A stretch of DNA of 64,000 nt from Tolumonas osonensis. GTDB taxonomy: Bacteria > Pseudomonadota > Gammaproteobacteria > Enterobacterales > Aeromonadaceae. Below, in pieces: positions 48,176 to 57,219 of this stretch. The notes under the pieces were generated by a model. That model was not told where the DNA came from, searched no databases, and saw only the letters and a list, made by a program, of their open reading frames with translations. Within the stretch, counting starts at the first letter, position 1. The number at the start of each line of letters is the position of its first letter. The translations under genes and the position numbers were made by a program. The stretch spans positions 62,001 through 126,000 of the forward strand of contig NZ_JACHGR010000009.1 in NCBI RefSeq assembly GCF_014202415.1. Reading direction: 5' to 3'.

Positions 48176-51079
48176 TTAGTCTGCGGATGGCTCTGCCGCG
48201 GATAAATGACAGCCAATCAGTTTCTGCCACAACGCCACCACAGCTGCACGTTCTGCCTGCAGTTCCTGACCATCGATGATGCGGGTCACACCCGACAGCG
48301 TGCAGCGATGTGCCCGATCGCGGATAGCCAGATACGCCTTTTTCAATGTAATCGATTCCGCATCCGTGATTAATCCGGCCTCCACGCAAGACTCAAAGAT
48401 GCGCACGTTATCCGACCAGTGGGTCAACAATGCCGGATACTGCGCGGCATAGGCCAGCACCATAAACTGCGCGATAAACTCGATATCGATCATGCCGCCG
48501 GTACCCTGTTTGAGATCAAACTGCTCGGCCGTTCCCCGCAGCAGATGCTTGCGCATCTTGTCGCGCATATCCGCAACGGATTTGGCCAGCGAGTAGCTAT
48601 CGCGCGGCTGACTCAGCACCTCGGCCCGGACCCGCGCAAAGCCGGCCAGCAGCTCCGCGTCACCATACACCGCCCGCGACCGGACCAGCGCCTGATGTTC
48701 CCACACCCAGGCATCATGCAGTTGATAGTGTTCAAACGCATTCAGCGAAGAGACCAGCAGGCCGGACGCACCGGACGGACGCAGTTCCATATCGATTTCA
48801 TACAGAATGCCGGAGGTCGTGCGGGTCTCGCACAGATGAATGATTTTCTGTGCCAGGCGTACATAGAACTGCCGCACACTCAGCGGTTTGTCCCCGTTGG
48901 TATAGCCCTCATCCTGTGGCGCATGGATAAATACGACATCCAGATCCGAACCATAACCGAGTTCAATCCCGCCCAGTTTGCCATACGCAATCACCGCAAA
49001 ATTTTTCTCGCCGTTCTTCAGCGTCAGCGGCGGGACACCGTGCCGTTCCGTCAGCTGATTCCAGGCCTGATTGATCACCTCCGACAGCAGCGCTTCCGCC
49101 AGCCAGGTCAGATGATCACTCACCTTCATCAGCGGTAACGCCCCGACAATATCGGCGGCCACAATCTTCAGCAGCTGGATCTGCTTGAACTGGCGCAGCG
49201 CCTCCATCTGCTGCTCCACATCCTCTTCCGGCACCCGCAACAGATACTGACGCAATTCATCCCGGTAGTGTTCCAGCGGGGTCGGATTATACAACTGCGC
49301 CGGGTCCAGCAGCTCATCCAGCAGCACCGGATAGCGCGCCAGCTGTTCCGCCACCAGCGGGGTGGCCGCGCACAGTTTCAGTAACTGTTTCAGCGCTCCC
49401 GGATTTTCCGCCAGCAGCTGCAGATAGGCCGAACGGGTCGCGATCTGCAGCAGGACTTTACGGATCCGGTTCATCAATTCGGTCGGTGCCGGATCCTGCA
49501 CCAGCTCGCACAGCAGACGCGGCATCAACCGGCCTAACGCCTCACGGCCCTGCGGCCCGACCGGCCGGTGCGAACACTCATCACGCAATTCCGCCAGCAC
49601 CACGGCCAGCTTTTCTGCTTCCGGTATCTGCTGTTGCTGCAGCAACGGGGTCAGATCCTCAGCCGGTAAATGACCGTGCCAGAGATCCTGCCACAAGACC
49701 GGCACATCAGATTCAAGCTCTTCCTGCTCGCCAATGACTTCGCGGAACAGCTTGTTGATCCCGGCATGCACCTGATGCAGCTCGCGGATAAACTCATCCC
49801 AGGCGCTGTAGCCCATCGCCACCGCCACCCGCCAGCGATCGCGCTCATTTTCCGGTAACACCTGCGTTTGCTGATCGCCGATTTCCTGCAGAATGTTTTC
49901 CACCCGGCGCAGATAATGGTAACCGGTAAAGAGCGTCCGGTATTCCTCATCGGTGAAGACAGCATGCTGATGCAACGCCAGCAACGCAGCCGGCATGTGC
50001 CGTACCTGCAATCCAGGCTCGCGGCCACCCCGGATCAGCTGATGCACCTGCACAATGAACTCCACATCCCGGATACCGCCAGCGCCCAGCTTGATATCAT
50101 TTTTCAGACCCTTGCGCCGGATTTCCGCTACGATCATGCCTTTCAGTTTCCGCAGCGCATCGATCGCCCCGAAATCCACATAACGCCGGTAGATAAATGG
50201 TCGCAGCATCTGCATCAGATAACGGCTGTCTTCCGTTTCCGGCCCCATGATCCGGGCTTTCACCATCGCATAACGCTCCCAGGTCCGGCCATGCTGCTGA
50301 TAATAATCTTCCAGTGCGGCAAAGCTCGCCACCAGCGGACCGGAATCGCCGAACGGCCGCAGACGCATATCCACCCGGTAGACCTGACCATCGACCGTCT
50401 GCTGATGCAGAGCATTAATCAGTTGCTGACCGAGACGGGTAAAGAACGACTGGTTATCCAGTTCGCGCCGGCCACCCTGGGTATAGCCGCGCTCCGGATA
50501 GGCAAAGATCAGATCGATATCGGAAGAGAAATTCAGCTCACCGCCACCCAGCTTGCCCATACCGAAGATCAGCATCTGCTGGGGCTGACCGCTTTCCCGG
50601 CCGATAGGTGTCCCGACATCCCGGCACATCCTGGCATACAGCCAGTGATAGGCCGCCATGATCAGACTTTCCGCCAGCACCGAGAGATGTCTGAAACTCT
50701 CTTCCACCGGTGACAGACCTAATAGCTCCCGCCAGGCAATCAGCACCATATGCCGACGGCGGAACTGACGCAGTACCCGCTTCAGAGCATCCTCGCTATC
50801 CACCGGTTCCAGCGCGCTCTGCAACAGCGCCGGATAAGCCGCACTGCGCTCCGCCTGCAGATAACTCTGCTCCGTCAGAATTTCAGCCAGCAATGCCGGG
50901 GAATGAATCAGTGATTCGGCAACAAAATCAGATAAGGCAAACAGCCGTAGCAGATCGGGCTGATGAGCAAGAAACAATGCCGTCTGTCCGGCATCGGCAC
51001 GTTCCAGCAGGCGTTGCCACTGTTTTTCCGCCAGTTCAGACAGTAATGCGGGTAAAGGAATGACAGAAGAAGGCGTCAT
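48176..51079 (-). CDS. glnE: Bifunctional glutamine synthetase adenylyltransferase/adenylyl-removing enzyme
   Basis: 967 aa. Adds and removes AMP on glutamine synthetase in answer to PII status, thereby setting nitrogen assimilation. Two nucleotidyltransferase domains are visible: the N-terminal removal domain with GMGKLGGGELNFSSDIDLIFAY and the C-terminal adenylylation domain with AYGKLGGIELGYGSDLDVVFIH. Each has the GS-x9-DxD-type catalytic motif. The first Met (MTPSSVIPLPALLSEL) is preferred to one 15 codons upstream. PII (glnB) is encoded 8 kb away in this window. Single gene, minus strand. Confidence 0.95.
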   Translation of the reverse strand: MTPSSVIPLPALLSELAEKQWQRLLERADAGQTALFLAHQPDLLRLFALSDFVAESLIHSPALLAEILTEQSYLQAERSAAYPALLQSALEPVDSEDALKRVLRQFRRRHMVLIAWRELLGLSPVEESFRHLSVLAESLIMAAYHWLYARMCRDVGTPIGRESGQPQQMLIFGMGKLGGGELNFSSDIDLIFAYPERGYTQGGRRELDNQSFFTRLGQQLINALHQQTVDGQVYRVDMRLRPFGDSGPLVASFAALEDYYQQHGRTWERYAMVKARIMGPETEDSRYLMQMLRPFIYRRYVDFGAIDALRKLKGMIVAEIRRKGLKNDIKLGAGGIRDVEFIVQVHQLIRGGREPGLQVRHMPAALLALHQHAVFTDEEYRTLFTGYHYLRRVENILQEIGDQQTQVLPENERDRWRVAVAMGYSAWDEFIRELHQVHAGINKLFREVIGEQEELESDVPVLWQDLWHGHLPAEDLTPLLQQQQIPEAEKLAVVLAELRDECSHRPVGPQGREALGRLMPRLLCELVQDPAPTELMNRIRKVLLQIATRSAYLQLLAENPGALKQLLKLCAATPLVAEQLARYPVLLDELLDPAQLYNPTPLEHYRDELRQYLLRVPEEDVEQQMEALRQFKQIQLLKIVAADIVGALPLMKVSDHLTWLAEALLSEVINQAWNQLTERHGVPPLTLKNGEKNFAVIAYGKLGGIELGYGSDLDVVFIHAPQDEGYTNGDKPLSVRQFYVRLAQKIIHLCETRTTSGILYEIDMELRPSGASGLLVSSLNAFEHYQLHDAWVWEHQALVRSRAVYGDAELLAGFARVRAEVLSQPRDSYSLAKSVADMRDKMRKHLLRGTAEQFDLKQGTGGMIDIEFIAQFMVLAYAAQYPALLTHWSDNVRIFESCVEAGLITDAESITLKKAYLAIRDRAHRCTLSGVTRIIDGQELQAERAAVVALWQKLIGCHLSAAEPSAD

Positions 51080-51174
51080 AATCAGGCAATCCGTTGACAA
51101 GAAATACCTAAAGCATAACAGCATCCATCCGACTGCGGGATAACCGGACTCTTAATCTGTGATTTTGGGAGTTT

Positions 51175-51280
51175 CACCGGAACGGTAACAGAACGCCGAC
51201 ACGCCATAAATACATCCCTGTAGGCTCGAGCGGTGGCATCCCTGCCGCCGACGGTCGCTTATCTGTTACCCGTTCCGGTG
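51175..51280. repeat. Extragenic inverted-repeat element
   Basis: Outer arms CACCGGAACGGTAACAGA (51175-51192) and TCTGTTACCCGTTCCGGTG (51262-51280) are inverted copies with one bulge. The interior has GAACGCCGACACGCC and GCCGCCGACGGTCGC flanking the sequence ATACATCCCTGTAGGCTCG. It resembles the dispersed 'acatccctgtaggctcg' extragenic repeats I recall from marine gammaproteobacteria and Aeromonadales. Probably a small non-autonomous repeat; copies elsewhere cannot be checked here. It lies between the convergent-in-tail region of zur and the glnE start. Confidence 0.6.
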
Positions 51281-51286
51281 CATTAG

Positions 51287-51715
51287 TTATTGCCTAGCTT
51301 CTTTACAAGCCTGGCAAATACCCTGCAGTTCCAGAAACTGCGGGATCAGTTCAAACTGATGTGCCGCCGCCTGCTGTTCCAGTTCCGCCACCAGCGATGC
51401 CGCAATCGGCACCTCCTGCACCAGACCGCACCGGTGACAGATCAGCAGTTGCGTAACATGGCCGCAGTGCTGATGGTGACAAACCATATACTTCTGGATC
51501 GACTGGATGTAATGCACCATCCCCGCCTCCACCAGAAAGCTTAACGCCCGGTACACCGTCGGCGGCTGCCAGTGAACCTCTTTTTCACGCAGCAACTGCA
51601 GTACGTCATAGGCACTGACCGCCCGGTTGGCCTGCAACAGAACCTCCAGCACCAGCCGGCGATTCGTCGTTAATCCGGCCTGATTGTGCTCACAATGGGG
51701 GGATGCATGCTGCAT
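51287..51715 (-). CDS. zur: Zinc uptake regulator Zur (Fur family)
   Basis: 142 aa. Represses zinc import genes when zinc is sufficient. Starts MQHASPHCEHNQAGLTTNRR, with AGGAGAG eight bases upstream. DNA-binding helix region QPPTVYRALSFLVEAGMVHYI, then the zinc ligands: HHQHCGH, CHRCG and the C-terminal CQAC, the two CxxC pairs that form the structural zinc site. Divergent from the znu operon, which is its expected target, with a Zur-type palindrome in between. Confidence 0.93.
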   Translation of the reverse strand: MQHASPHCEHNQAGLTTNRRLVLEVLLQANRAVSAYDVLQLLREKEVHWQPPTVYRALSFLVEAGMVHYIQSIQKYMVCHHQHCGHVTQLLICHRCGLVQEVPIAASLVAELEQQAAAHQFELIPQFLELQGICQACKEARQ

Positions 51716-51814
51716 GAACCAAACTCTCCTGAATAACCTGATACTTGCTAAGGATACCGAATCACGGCCTGCCCGGCAGCAAAAAGTCTTATTGATAACT
51801 CTTTTCAACTACAG

Positions 51815-51830
51815 TGTTATGTTATAACAT
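51815..51830. promoter_or_regulatory. Zur box between zur and the zinc uptake operon
   Basis: TGTTATGTTATAACAT: contains the perfect palindrome ATGTTATAACAT (51819-51830) and matches the gammaproteobacterial Zur core GTTATaaTATAAC. It lies 33 bases before the first plus-strand gene and about 100 bases from zur, so it can control both. Confidence 0.82.
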
Positions 51831-51862
51831 CCGCAGCAATTTGTAACCTCCGGTTCCGTGTT

Positions 51863-51994
51863 ATGTCACATTCTCATTCCTCATCCGCGCCGCGTCCGGC
51901 AGACAGTTTGTTCTGGTCAGTCTGGCAACGCCTTCTGGTAGCCGGACTGGTCCTGCTCCCGCTCTGGATGCTGCTGTTCTGGAGTATGAGCTGA
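51863..51994 (+). CDS. Small histidine-containing membrane peptide ahead of znuC
   Basis: 43 aa: MSHSHSSSAPRPADSLFWSV, then a hydrophobic helix (LLVAGLVLLPLWMLLFW), ending SMS. One membrane span with the N-terminal His/Ser-rich stretch probably exposed. The stop is two bases before the znuC ATG, and the gene follows the Zur box directly, so it is the first gene of the zinc operon. No strong ribosome binding site is seen. It is not a family I recognise; a role as a small accessory subunit or leader peptide is inference. Confidence 0.6.
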   Translation: MSHSHSSSAPRPADSLFWSVWQRLLVAGLVLLPLWMLLFWSMS

Positions 51995-51996
51995 TC

Positions 51997-52737
51997 ATGC
52001 TGCGCTTTGACAACCTGACATTGGGCTATGACCGTCATCCGGCCGTACATCATCTGAATCTGGATATCCCGGCCGGACAACTGCTGGCGATTGTCGGCCC
52101 GAACGGTGCTGGCAAATCCACCCTGCTGAAAGGCATCATGGGCAAGCTGAAACCGCTGCAGGGCCAGTTGCAGCTGAATGTGGCGCGCGAGCAGATCGCC
52201 TATCTGCCGCAACAATCCCGTATCGATCGGCAATTTCCCATCAGCGTGACCGAACTGGTCGGCATGGGCTTGTGGCGCGAACTGGGCAGTTTTGGCCGTC
52301 TGACCAAAGGACATCGCCACCGGATCGAACATGCGCTGGAAGCCGTCGGTATGCAGGGATTTGCCGCCCGACCAATCGCCTCCCTCTCCGGAGGTCAGTT
52401 GCAACGGACCCTGTTTGCCCGTCTCTATCTGCAGAATGCGCAACTGATCCTGCTGGATGAACCGTTTAACGCCATTGACAGCCGTACCTGTCAGGATCTG
52501 CTACAACTGTTGCAGCACTGGCATCAGCAGGGCCGGACCATTCTGGCGGTACTGCATGATAACGAGCAGGTCCGTCATCATTTCCCGCACAGCCTGCTGC
52601 TGGCGCGTCAGCTGGTCGCCTACGGTCAGACCGCTGATGTGATCACCCCGGAAAACTGGCAACGCGCCCGTCATCAGATCGAATCATTCGATGAACATGC
52701 GCCGGTCTGTCACCAATCGGAAAAGGATATTGCCTGA
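51997..52737 (+). CDS. znuC: Zinc ABC transporter ATP-binding protein
   Basis: 246 aa. Walker A GPNGAGKST, Q-loop YLPQQSRIDRQFPIS, signature SLSGGQLQRTLFARL, Walker B LILLDEPFNAID, switch His in AVLHDNEQV. The QQ and FPI pattern is typical of metal-type (ZnuC/MntB) ATPases. Powers zinc uptake; ends exactly where the permease begins (overlap of one base). Confidence 0.9.
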   Translation: MLRFDNLTLGYDRHPAVHHLNLDIPAGQLLAIVGPNGAGKSTLLKGIMGKLKPLQGQLQLNVAREQIAYLPQQSRIDRQFPISVTELVGMGLWRELGSFGRLTKGHRHRIEHALEAVGMQGFAARPIASLSGGQLQRTLFARLYLQNAQLILLDEPFNAIDSRTCQDLLQLLQHWHQQGRTILAVLHDNEQVRHHFPHSLLLARQLVAYGQTADVITPENWQRARHQIESFDEHAPVCHQSEKDIA

Positions 52738-53615
52738 TGTTCGCTTTTTTCTGGCACTGGCTGATCGAGCCGTTTGCCGAATTTGATTTTATGTTGCGCG
52801 CCCTGGCCGGCTGCCTTGCACTCTCGCTGAGCGCACCGCTGGTGGGTGTCTTCCTGATGCTGCGCCGCATGAGCCTGACCGGGGATGCGATGGCTCACGC
52901 CATTTTACCCGGTGCCGCCCTCGGTTATCTGGTGGCTGGTTTATCGGTCGAAGCAATGACGCTTGGCGGCCTGCTGGCCGGCGGCCTGGTGGTGATCCTC
53001 TCCGGCTTCGTCGCCCGCCTGACCGAAAGCGGCGAAGACAGCAGCCTGGCCGCGTTTTATCTGATTTCGATGGCACTCGGGGTGATGATCATCTCCGTCA
53101 ATGGCAGCAGTGTCGATCTGCTGCACGTGCTGTTCGGCTCGGCGCTGGCGCTGAACGATGCGGCATTGTGGCTGTTGGGCAGTGTGACCTCGCTGACCCT
53201 GCTACTGCTGGCATTGCTTTACCGGCCACTGGTGATGGAATGTCTCGATCCGGATTTTCTCGGCAGCGTCAGCCGCATGGGGCCGGTGGCACACATTGCA
53301 TTTTTACTGCTGGCGGTACTGAACCTGATTGCCGGTTTCCACGCCATCGGCACCCTGATGGCCGTCGGTATCATGATCCTGCCGGCCATTACCGCCCGTT
53401 ACTGGACCAATCGTCTGAGCCACCTGCTGCTGCTGTCTGTCGCGCTGGCGATGCTCAGCAGTCTGAGCGGATTGCTGATTTCCTATCACCTGGGCTGGCC
53501 AACCAGTCCAGCCATTATCCTGACCCTGGGCGCCGGTTATTTTCTGTCGCTGCTCACCGGACACCAGAGTGGTCTGCTCTGGCGTTATATTCGCCGTTCC
53601 CATCTGCAAGCGTAA
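52737..53615 (+). CDS. znuB: Zinc ABC transporter permease (ZnuB-like)
   Basis: 292 aa, about eight to nine hydrophobic helices. Family features: LVGVFLMLRRMSLTGDAMAHAILPGAALGYL near the N-terminus and HAIGTLMAVGIMILPAITARYW later, both typical of the ABC-3 metal permease family. Zinc is assumed from the Zur box; manganese or iron would be the alternatives for the family. Confidence 0.9.
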   Translation: MFAFFWHWLIEPFAEFDFMLRALAGCLALSLSAPLVGVFLMLRRMSLTGDAMAHAILPGAALGYLVAGLSVEAMTLGGLLAGGLVVILSGFVARLTESGEDSSLAAFYLISMALGVMIISVNGSSVDLLHVLFGSALALNDAALWLLGSVTSLTLLLLALLYRPLVMECLDPDFLGSVSRMGPVAHIAFLLLAVLNLIAGFHAIGTLMAVGIMILPAITARYWTNRLSHLLLLSVALAMLSSLSGLLISYHLGWPTSPAIILTLGAGYFLSLLTGHQSGLLWRYIRRSHLQA

Positions 53616-53625
53616 GGACTCCCCG

Positions 53626-54561
53626 ATGCGATCTTTCTCTCTTCTTTTTTCCGTTCTGATAAGCGGCGTACTCAGTATTGCGCCGGCATGGGCGGATGAA
53701 AAAATTCCCGTCATGGCCAGTTTTTCCATTCTGGGTGATCTGGTGCAGCAGGTTGGTGGCAAACACGTGGCGGTGACCACCCTGGTGGCCAACAACAGCG
53801 ATGCCCATGTCTATCAGCCCACCCCGCAGGACACCATCCGCCTGACCAAGTCGAAACTCTTTGTCGTCAACGGCCTGGGCTTTGAAGGCTGGATGGAACG
53901 CCTGGTCTCTGCCAGCCATTACAAAGGCAAGGTGATCACCGCCAGCAGTGGCATTCAGCCCCTGTCTTTCGGTGAGGATGCACATCATGAAGAGGAAGAA
54001 GAACAGCACGATGCCGCGGAACATCGGCATGGCAGTCAGGATCCGCACGCCTGGCACAGCATTCCGAACACCATTCAGTATGTCCGTAATATCGCCAATG
54101 GCTTAAGCCAGATCGACCCGGCCCATCAGGCCGATTATCAGGCCAATGCCGGCCGCTATATTCAGCAACTGGAACAGCTGGATAAAACCCTGCTGCAGGC
54201 CTTCGCAGCCATTCCGGCAGAAAAACGCAAGATGATCACCAGCCACGATGCCTTCGGTTATCTGTCCCACCGCTATCAGATCACGACCATCGCGCCGCAA
54301 GGCGTCAGTACCGAAGCGGAAGCCTCGGCCAGCGATGTCGCCAAGATCATCCGGCAGATCCGCAAAGAAAACATCAAAGCGCTGTTTGTAGAGAATATTT
54401 CTGACCCACGCCTTATGCAGCAGATCAGCAAAGAAACCGGGGTACAGCCCGGCAAGGCGCTGTTCTCGGATGCCCTGTCCGATAACAAGGGTCCGGCCTC
54501 TACCTATCTGGACATGATGCGTTACAATACTGCACAAATCCTGACCGCACTGAAGCAGTAA
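53626..54561 (+). CDS. znuA: Zinc ABC transporter periplasmic binding protein (ZnuA-like)
   Basis: 311 aa from MRSFSLLFSVLISGVLSIAP, a signal peptide cut near AWA-DE. Cluster A-1/TroA fold: SDAHVYQPTPQDTIRL with the first His ligand, then DPHAWHSIPNTIQYVRNI, ITSHDAFGYLSHRY and a final Asp region LFSDALSDNKG. Between them is a loop rich in His and Glu (DAHHEEEEEQHDAAEHRHG), a mark of zinc-specific binding proteins. The start lies 10 bases after the permease stop; the upstream in-frame Met at 53569 is inside that gene and is rejected. Confidence 0.92.
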   Translation: MRSFSLLFSVLISGVLSIAPAWADEKIPVMASFSILGDLVQQVGGKHVAVTTLVANNSDAHVYQPTPQDTIRLTKSKLFVVNGLGFEGWMERLVSASHYKGKVITASSGIQPLSFGEDAHHEEEEEQHDAAEHRHGSQDPHAWHSIPNTIQYVRNIANGLSQIDPAHQADYQANAGRYIQQLEQLDKTLLQAFAAIPAEKRKMITSHDAFGYLSHRYQITTIAPQGVSTEAEASASDVAKIIRQIRKENIKALFVENISDPRLMQQISKETGVQPGKALFSDALSDNKGPASTYLDMMRYNTAQILTALKQ

Positions 54562-55194
54562 ATGATTAACCGACTTTGCTTTCTGGTTTTACTGAGCCTC
54601 GCCGCCCCGCTGGCGGTGGCTCATCCTCATGCCTGGATGGACCTGCAGACCCGCTTTCTGATCAATGAGCAGCAGCAGCTCACCGGGCTGGATTTGATCT
54701 GGCATTTCGATGACTTCTATTCCGCCAACATCATCGAAGACATGAAACTGAAAGAAGAGCCACTGGAAAAACAATTTCAGGATTTTGCCAGACAAAGCAT
54801 TGAATTCATGGCAGTGGACAACTGGCTGACACACCTGGAACTGAACGGCAAGAAACTGACCTTCAGCAACCCCACGGTCTATCGCACCGAAAAACAGGAC
54901 TACCATCTGGTATTGCACTTTGTTTTACCGCTCAAAGAACCGGTGTCACTGAAAGGCAACAGTCTCAACCTGTCCATCTACGATTCGACCTATTACGTTG
55001 AAATGCTGCACCATAAAGCGAGCGCTGTCACTCTGTCGGACCAGGCCGCCAACCTGTGCGCTATCCGGCTGGAAAAACCGAATCCGCCGGAGGATATCAG
55101 CGCCTATGCCGCATCACTGGATATCACCCAGCAAAGTGAGAAAGGTCTGGGTACGCTCTTTGCCGAAAAGGTGTTACTGACATGTCAGGCATAA
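54562..55194 (+). CDS. DUF1007-family periplasmic protein
   Basis: 210 aa with a signal peptide (CFLVLLSLAAPLAVAHP), then HPHAWMDLQTRFL, the DUF1007 hallmark with conserved histidines right after the cleavage site. The rest is strand-rich with ISIYDSTYYVEM-like segments. DUF1007 genes often accompany NicO/RcnA-type transporters and metal uptake loci, suggesting periplasmic metal handling. Its start follows the znuA stop directly, and it overlaps the next gene by 13 bases. Confidence 0.88.
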   Translation: MINRLCFLVLLSLAAPLAVAHPHAWMDLQTRFLINEQQQLTGLDLIWHFDDFYSANIIEDMKLKEEPLEKQFQDFARQSIEFMAVDNWLTHLELNGKKLTFSNPTVYRTEKQDYHLVLHFVLPLKEPVSLKGNSLNLSIYDSTYYVEMLHHKASAVTLSDQAANLCAIRLEKPNPPEDISAYAASLDITQQSEKGLGTLFAEKVLLTCQA

Positions 55195-56219
55195 AAAAGA
55201 CACAACCGGATCGCATGCATTTCATGCTGTTACTCGCCGGTTTTTTCACACTGTGTACTATCCTGACGCTGGCGTTACTGCACTGGCAGTGGCTGAGCTG
55301 GCAAATATTGCAATGGCAGGGGCAACTGCACCGGCAAATGGCCGTGTTACTGCGGGCCGCGTTAACGCCTTCTCTGGAAACCAAGCTGCTACTGCTCGGG
55401 CTATGCTTTCTCTATGGCGTCTTTCATGCCGCCGGACCGGGTCATGGCAAAGCCGTACTCACCACCTATCTGGCCACACACAACAGTCAGTTAAAACGGG
55501 CGATGTGGCTTTCACTTGGCGCCGCCCTGATGCAGGCGCTGGTCGCCATTCTGCTGATGACACTGGTGACCGCATTACTGGGCTGGACGCAGATCCGCGC
55601 ACAGCAATTTGGTCAGCAGCTGGATAAATTCAGTTTCTGGCTGATCGTATTGCTGGGTATCGCACTATCCCTGCGGGCAGTTTACCGCCTCTGGCTACTG
55701 AGAAAATCTCGCCAGCTACTGAGTCCGATCAGGGTGCAACGATTACATCCTATCCGCCACAGTCTGACCGTTGGCGTCCGCGCTACGCACGCTCCGGCTA
55801 CACGTGAAATCAGCCCTTGTGATTGTGGGCATACCCATACGCCGGATCTGCAGCAATTAAATCAGGCGCAGGACTGGCGCAGTCAGCTGGCGATCATGCT
55901 GACCATGGGTATTCGCCCCTGCACCGGCGCCTTACTGATTCTGGTCCTGGCCAAATCGCTCGGTTTGTTTACCTTAGGAATAGCCGCCATATTACTCATG
56001 GCGCTGGGAACCGCCGGTACCGTCTGCCTGCTGGCCTGGTTCAGCCACAGCATGCGTCATCTGGCACTGCGCCTGCTCAGCCACCGGGCCTCTGACGCGT
56101 GGTTAGGCTACAGCCTGGAAATGGTCTCGCTGCTGGGGGGTATTCTGCTCATTCTGATGGGATATGGCATGGCACAGGCCGTCAGTGTACAGGTATCCCC
56201 TTTCTTCCGGCCGGGTTAA
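55182..56219 (+). CDS. NicO/RcnA-family nickel/cobalt-type transporter
   Basis: 345 aa, six or seven helices. Family motifs: FLYGVFHAAGPGHGKAVLTTYLATH (H-x4-D/GPGHGK), a histidine-containing loop CDCGHTHTPD, and TMGIRPCTGALLILVLAKSLG. NicO proteins move nickel or cobalt, outward in RcnA and inward in others. Here the gene is the last of a Zur-box operon with DUF1007, so a role in zinc movement across the inner membrane is plausible. Direction and metal are unproven. Confidence 0.87.
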   Translation: MSGIKKTQPDRMHFMLLLAGFFTLCTILTLALLHWQWLSWQILQWQGQLHRQMAVLLRAALTPSLETKLLLLGLCFLYGVFHAAGPGHGKAVLTTYLATHNSQLKRAMWLSLGAALMQALVAILLMTLVTALLGWTQIRAQQFGQQLDKFSFWLIVLLGIALSLRAVYRLWLLRKSRQLLSPIRVQRLHPIRHSLTVGVRATHAPATREISPCDCGHTHTPDLQQLNQAQDWRSQLAIMLTMGIRPCTGALLILVLAKSLGLFTLGIAAILLMALGTAGTVCLLAWFSHSMRHLALRLLSHRASDAWLGYSLEMVSLLGGILLILMGYGMAQAVSVQVSPFFRPG

Positions 56220-56252
56220 GCACACGCATTCACTGCACAAAATCGAACGATT

Positions 56253-56276
56253 AAGTGGAAATAATCCACTTATTTT
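56253..56276 (+). terminator. Terminator of the zinc operon
   Basis: Hairpin AAGTGGA / TCCACTT with loop AATAA, followed by ATTTTT. About 35 bases past the transporter stop. Confidence 0.8.
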
Positions 56277-56333
56277 TCGACTGAGTAACAACCATACTGT
56301 AGTTGTAAACAAAATGTAGCAACAGGTGGTCGT

Positions 56334-57176
56334 ATGTCACAGCTCAGTCGTAAAACAGAACAACTTGTACAAGGGCAGCCAACCCGTGATGGCGCAGGCG
56401 TCAATCTGGTACGAGTCTTGACGCATCAATGGCAACGTCGTCTTGATCCCTTCCTGATGCTGGATGAATTCCGCTCTGACGATCCCAACGACTATATCGC
56501 CGGTTTTCCGGAACATCCGCACCGCGGTTTTGAAACCGTCACCTACATGCTGGCAGGCCAGATGCGGCATAAAGACAATGCCGGCCATGAAGGCGTAGTC
56601 GGTCCCGGCGATGTGCAGTGGATGACGGCAGGTAAAGGTATTCTGCATTCGGAAACACCGGAGCAGGTCGCCGGCCTGATGCATGGTTTTCAGCTGTGGA
56701 TCAATCTGCCGGGCAAAAACAAACTGGCGAAACCCAGCTATGCCGAAGTGCCAGCAGCACAAATTCCGGTTGTCACGACCGCTGAAGGTCATCAGGTGAA
56801 AGTGATTGCCGGATCGTGGCATGACGTTACCGGGCCGCTGCAACGTCCGGATACGCATCCGCTGTATCTGGATATTCAGCTCAACAACGAACAGCCGTTG
56901 TTTGTGCCGATTCCGGCCAGCCATAATGCCTTGGTCTATGTGGTCTCCGGCGAACCGGTGGTTGGCGGACAGCGCGTCACTGCGCGGCGCATGGCTGTGC
57001 TGGAAAATAATCCGCAGGCCACCGGCGTCTTGCTGCAGGGTCAGCCGCGAGAACAGCTCCTGGTTTTATCCGGTCAGCCGCTGGCCGAACCCATCGTACA
57101 GTGGGGGCCGTTTGTCATGAATACCCGGGAAGAAATCGAGCAGGCGATTGCCGATTATCAATCCGGCCGGTTCTGA
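56334..57176 (+). CDS. Pirin family protein
   Basis: 280 aa bicupin. N-terminal cupin with FLMLDEFRSDDPNDYIAGFPEHPHRGFETVTYMLAGQMRHKDN, which carries the metal ligands HPHRGFET and the later histidine and Glu of KGILHSETPE. GDVQWMTAGKGILHSE is the pirin signature. Related E. coli YhhW has quercetinase activity; the biological role is unclear. Single gene with its own promoter region and terminator. Confidence 0.93.
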   Translation: MSQLSRKTEQLVQGQPTRDGAGVNLVRVLTHQWQRRLDPFLMLDEFRSDDPNDYIAGFPEHPHRGFETVTYMLAGQMRHKDNAGHEGVVGPGDVQWMTAGKGILHSETPEQVAGLMHGFQLWINLPGKNKLAKPSYAEVPAAQIPVVTTAEGHQVKVIAGSWHDVTGPLQRPDTHPLYLDIQLNNEQPLFVPIPASHNALVYVVSGEPVVGGQRVTARRMAVLENNPQATGVLLQGQPREQLLVLSGQPLAEPIVQWGPFVMNTREEIEQAIADYQSGRF

Positions 57177-57186
57177 ACCCAAAAAC

Positions 57187-57210
57187 AAAGGCGGCTCATG
57201 AGCCGCCTTT
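57187..57210. terminator. Bidirectional terminator between pirin gene and rraB
   Basis: AAAGGCGGCT catg AGCCGCCTTT, a perfect palindrome between convergent genes. Confidence 0.92.
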
Positions 57211-57219
57211 GAATATCAC

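Noticed and set aside
49868-50713. 281-codon plus-strand frame opposite glnE
   Set aside because: Antisense shadow of a conserved gene.
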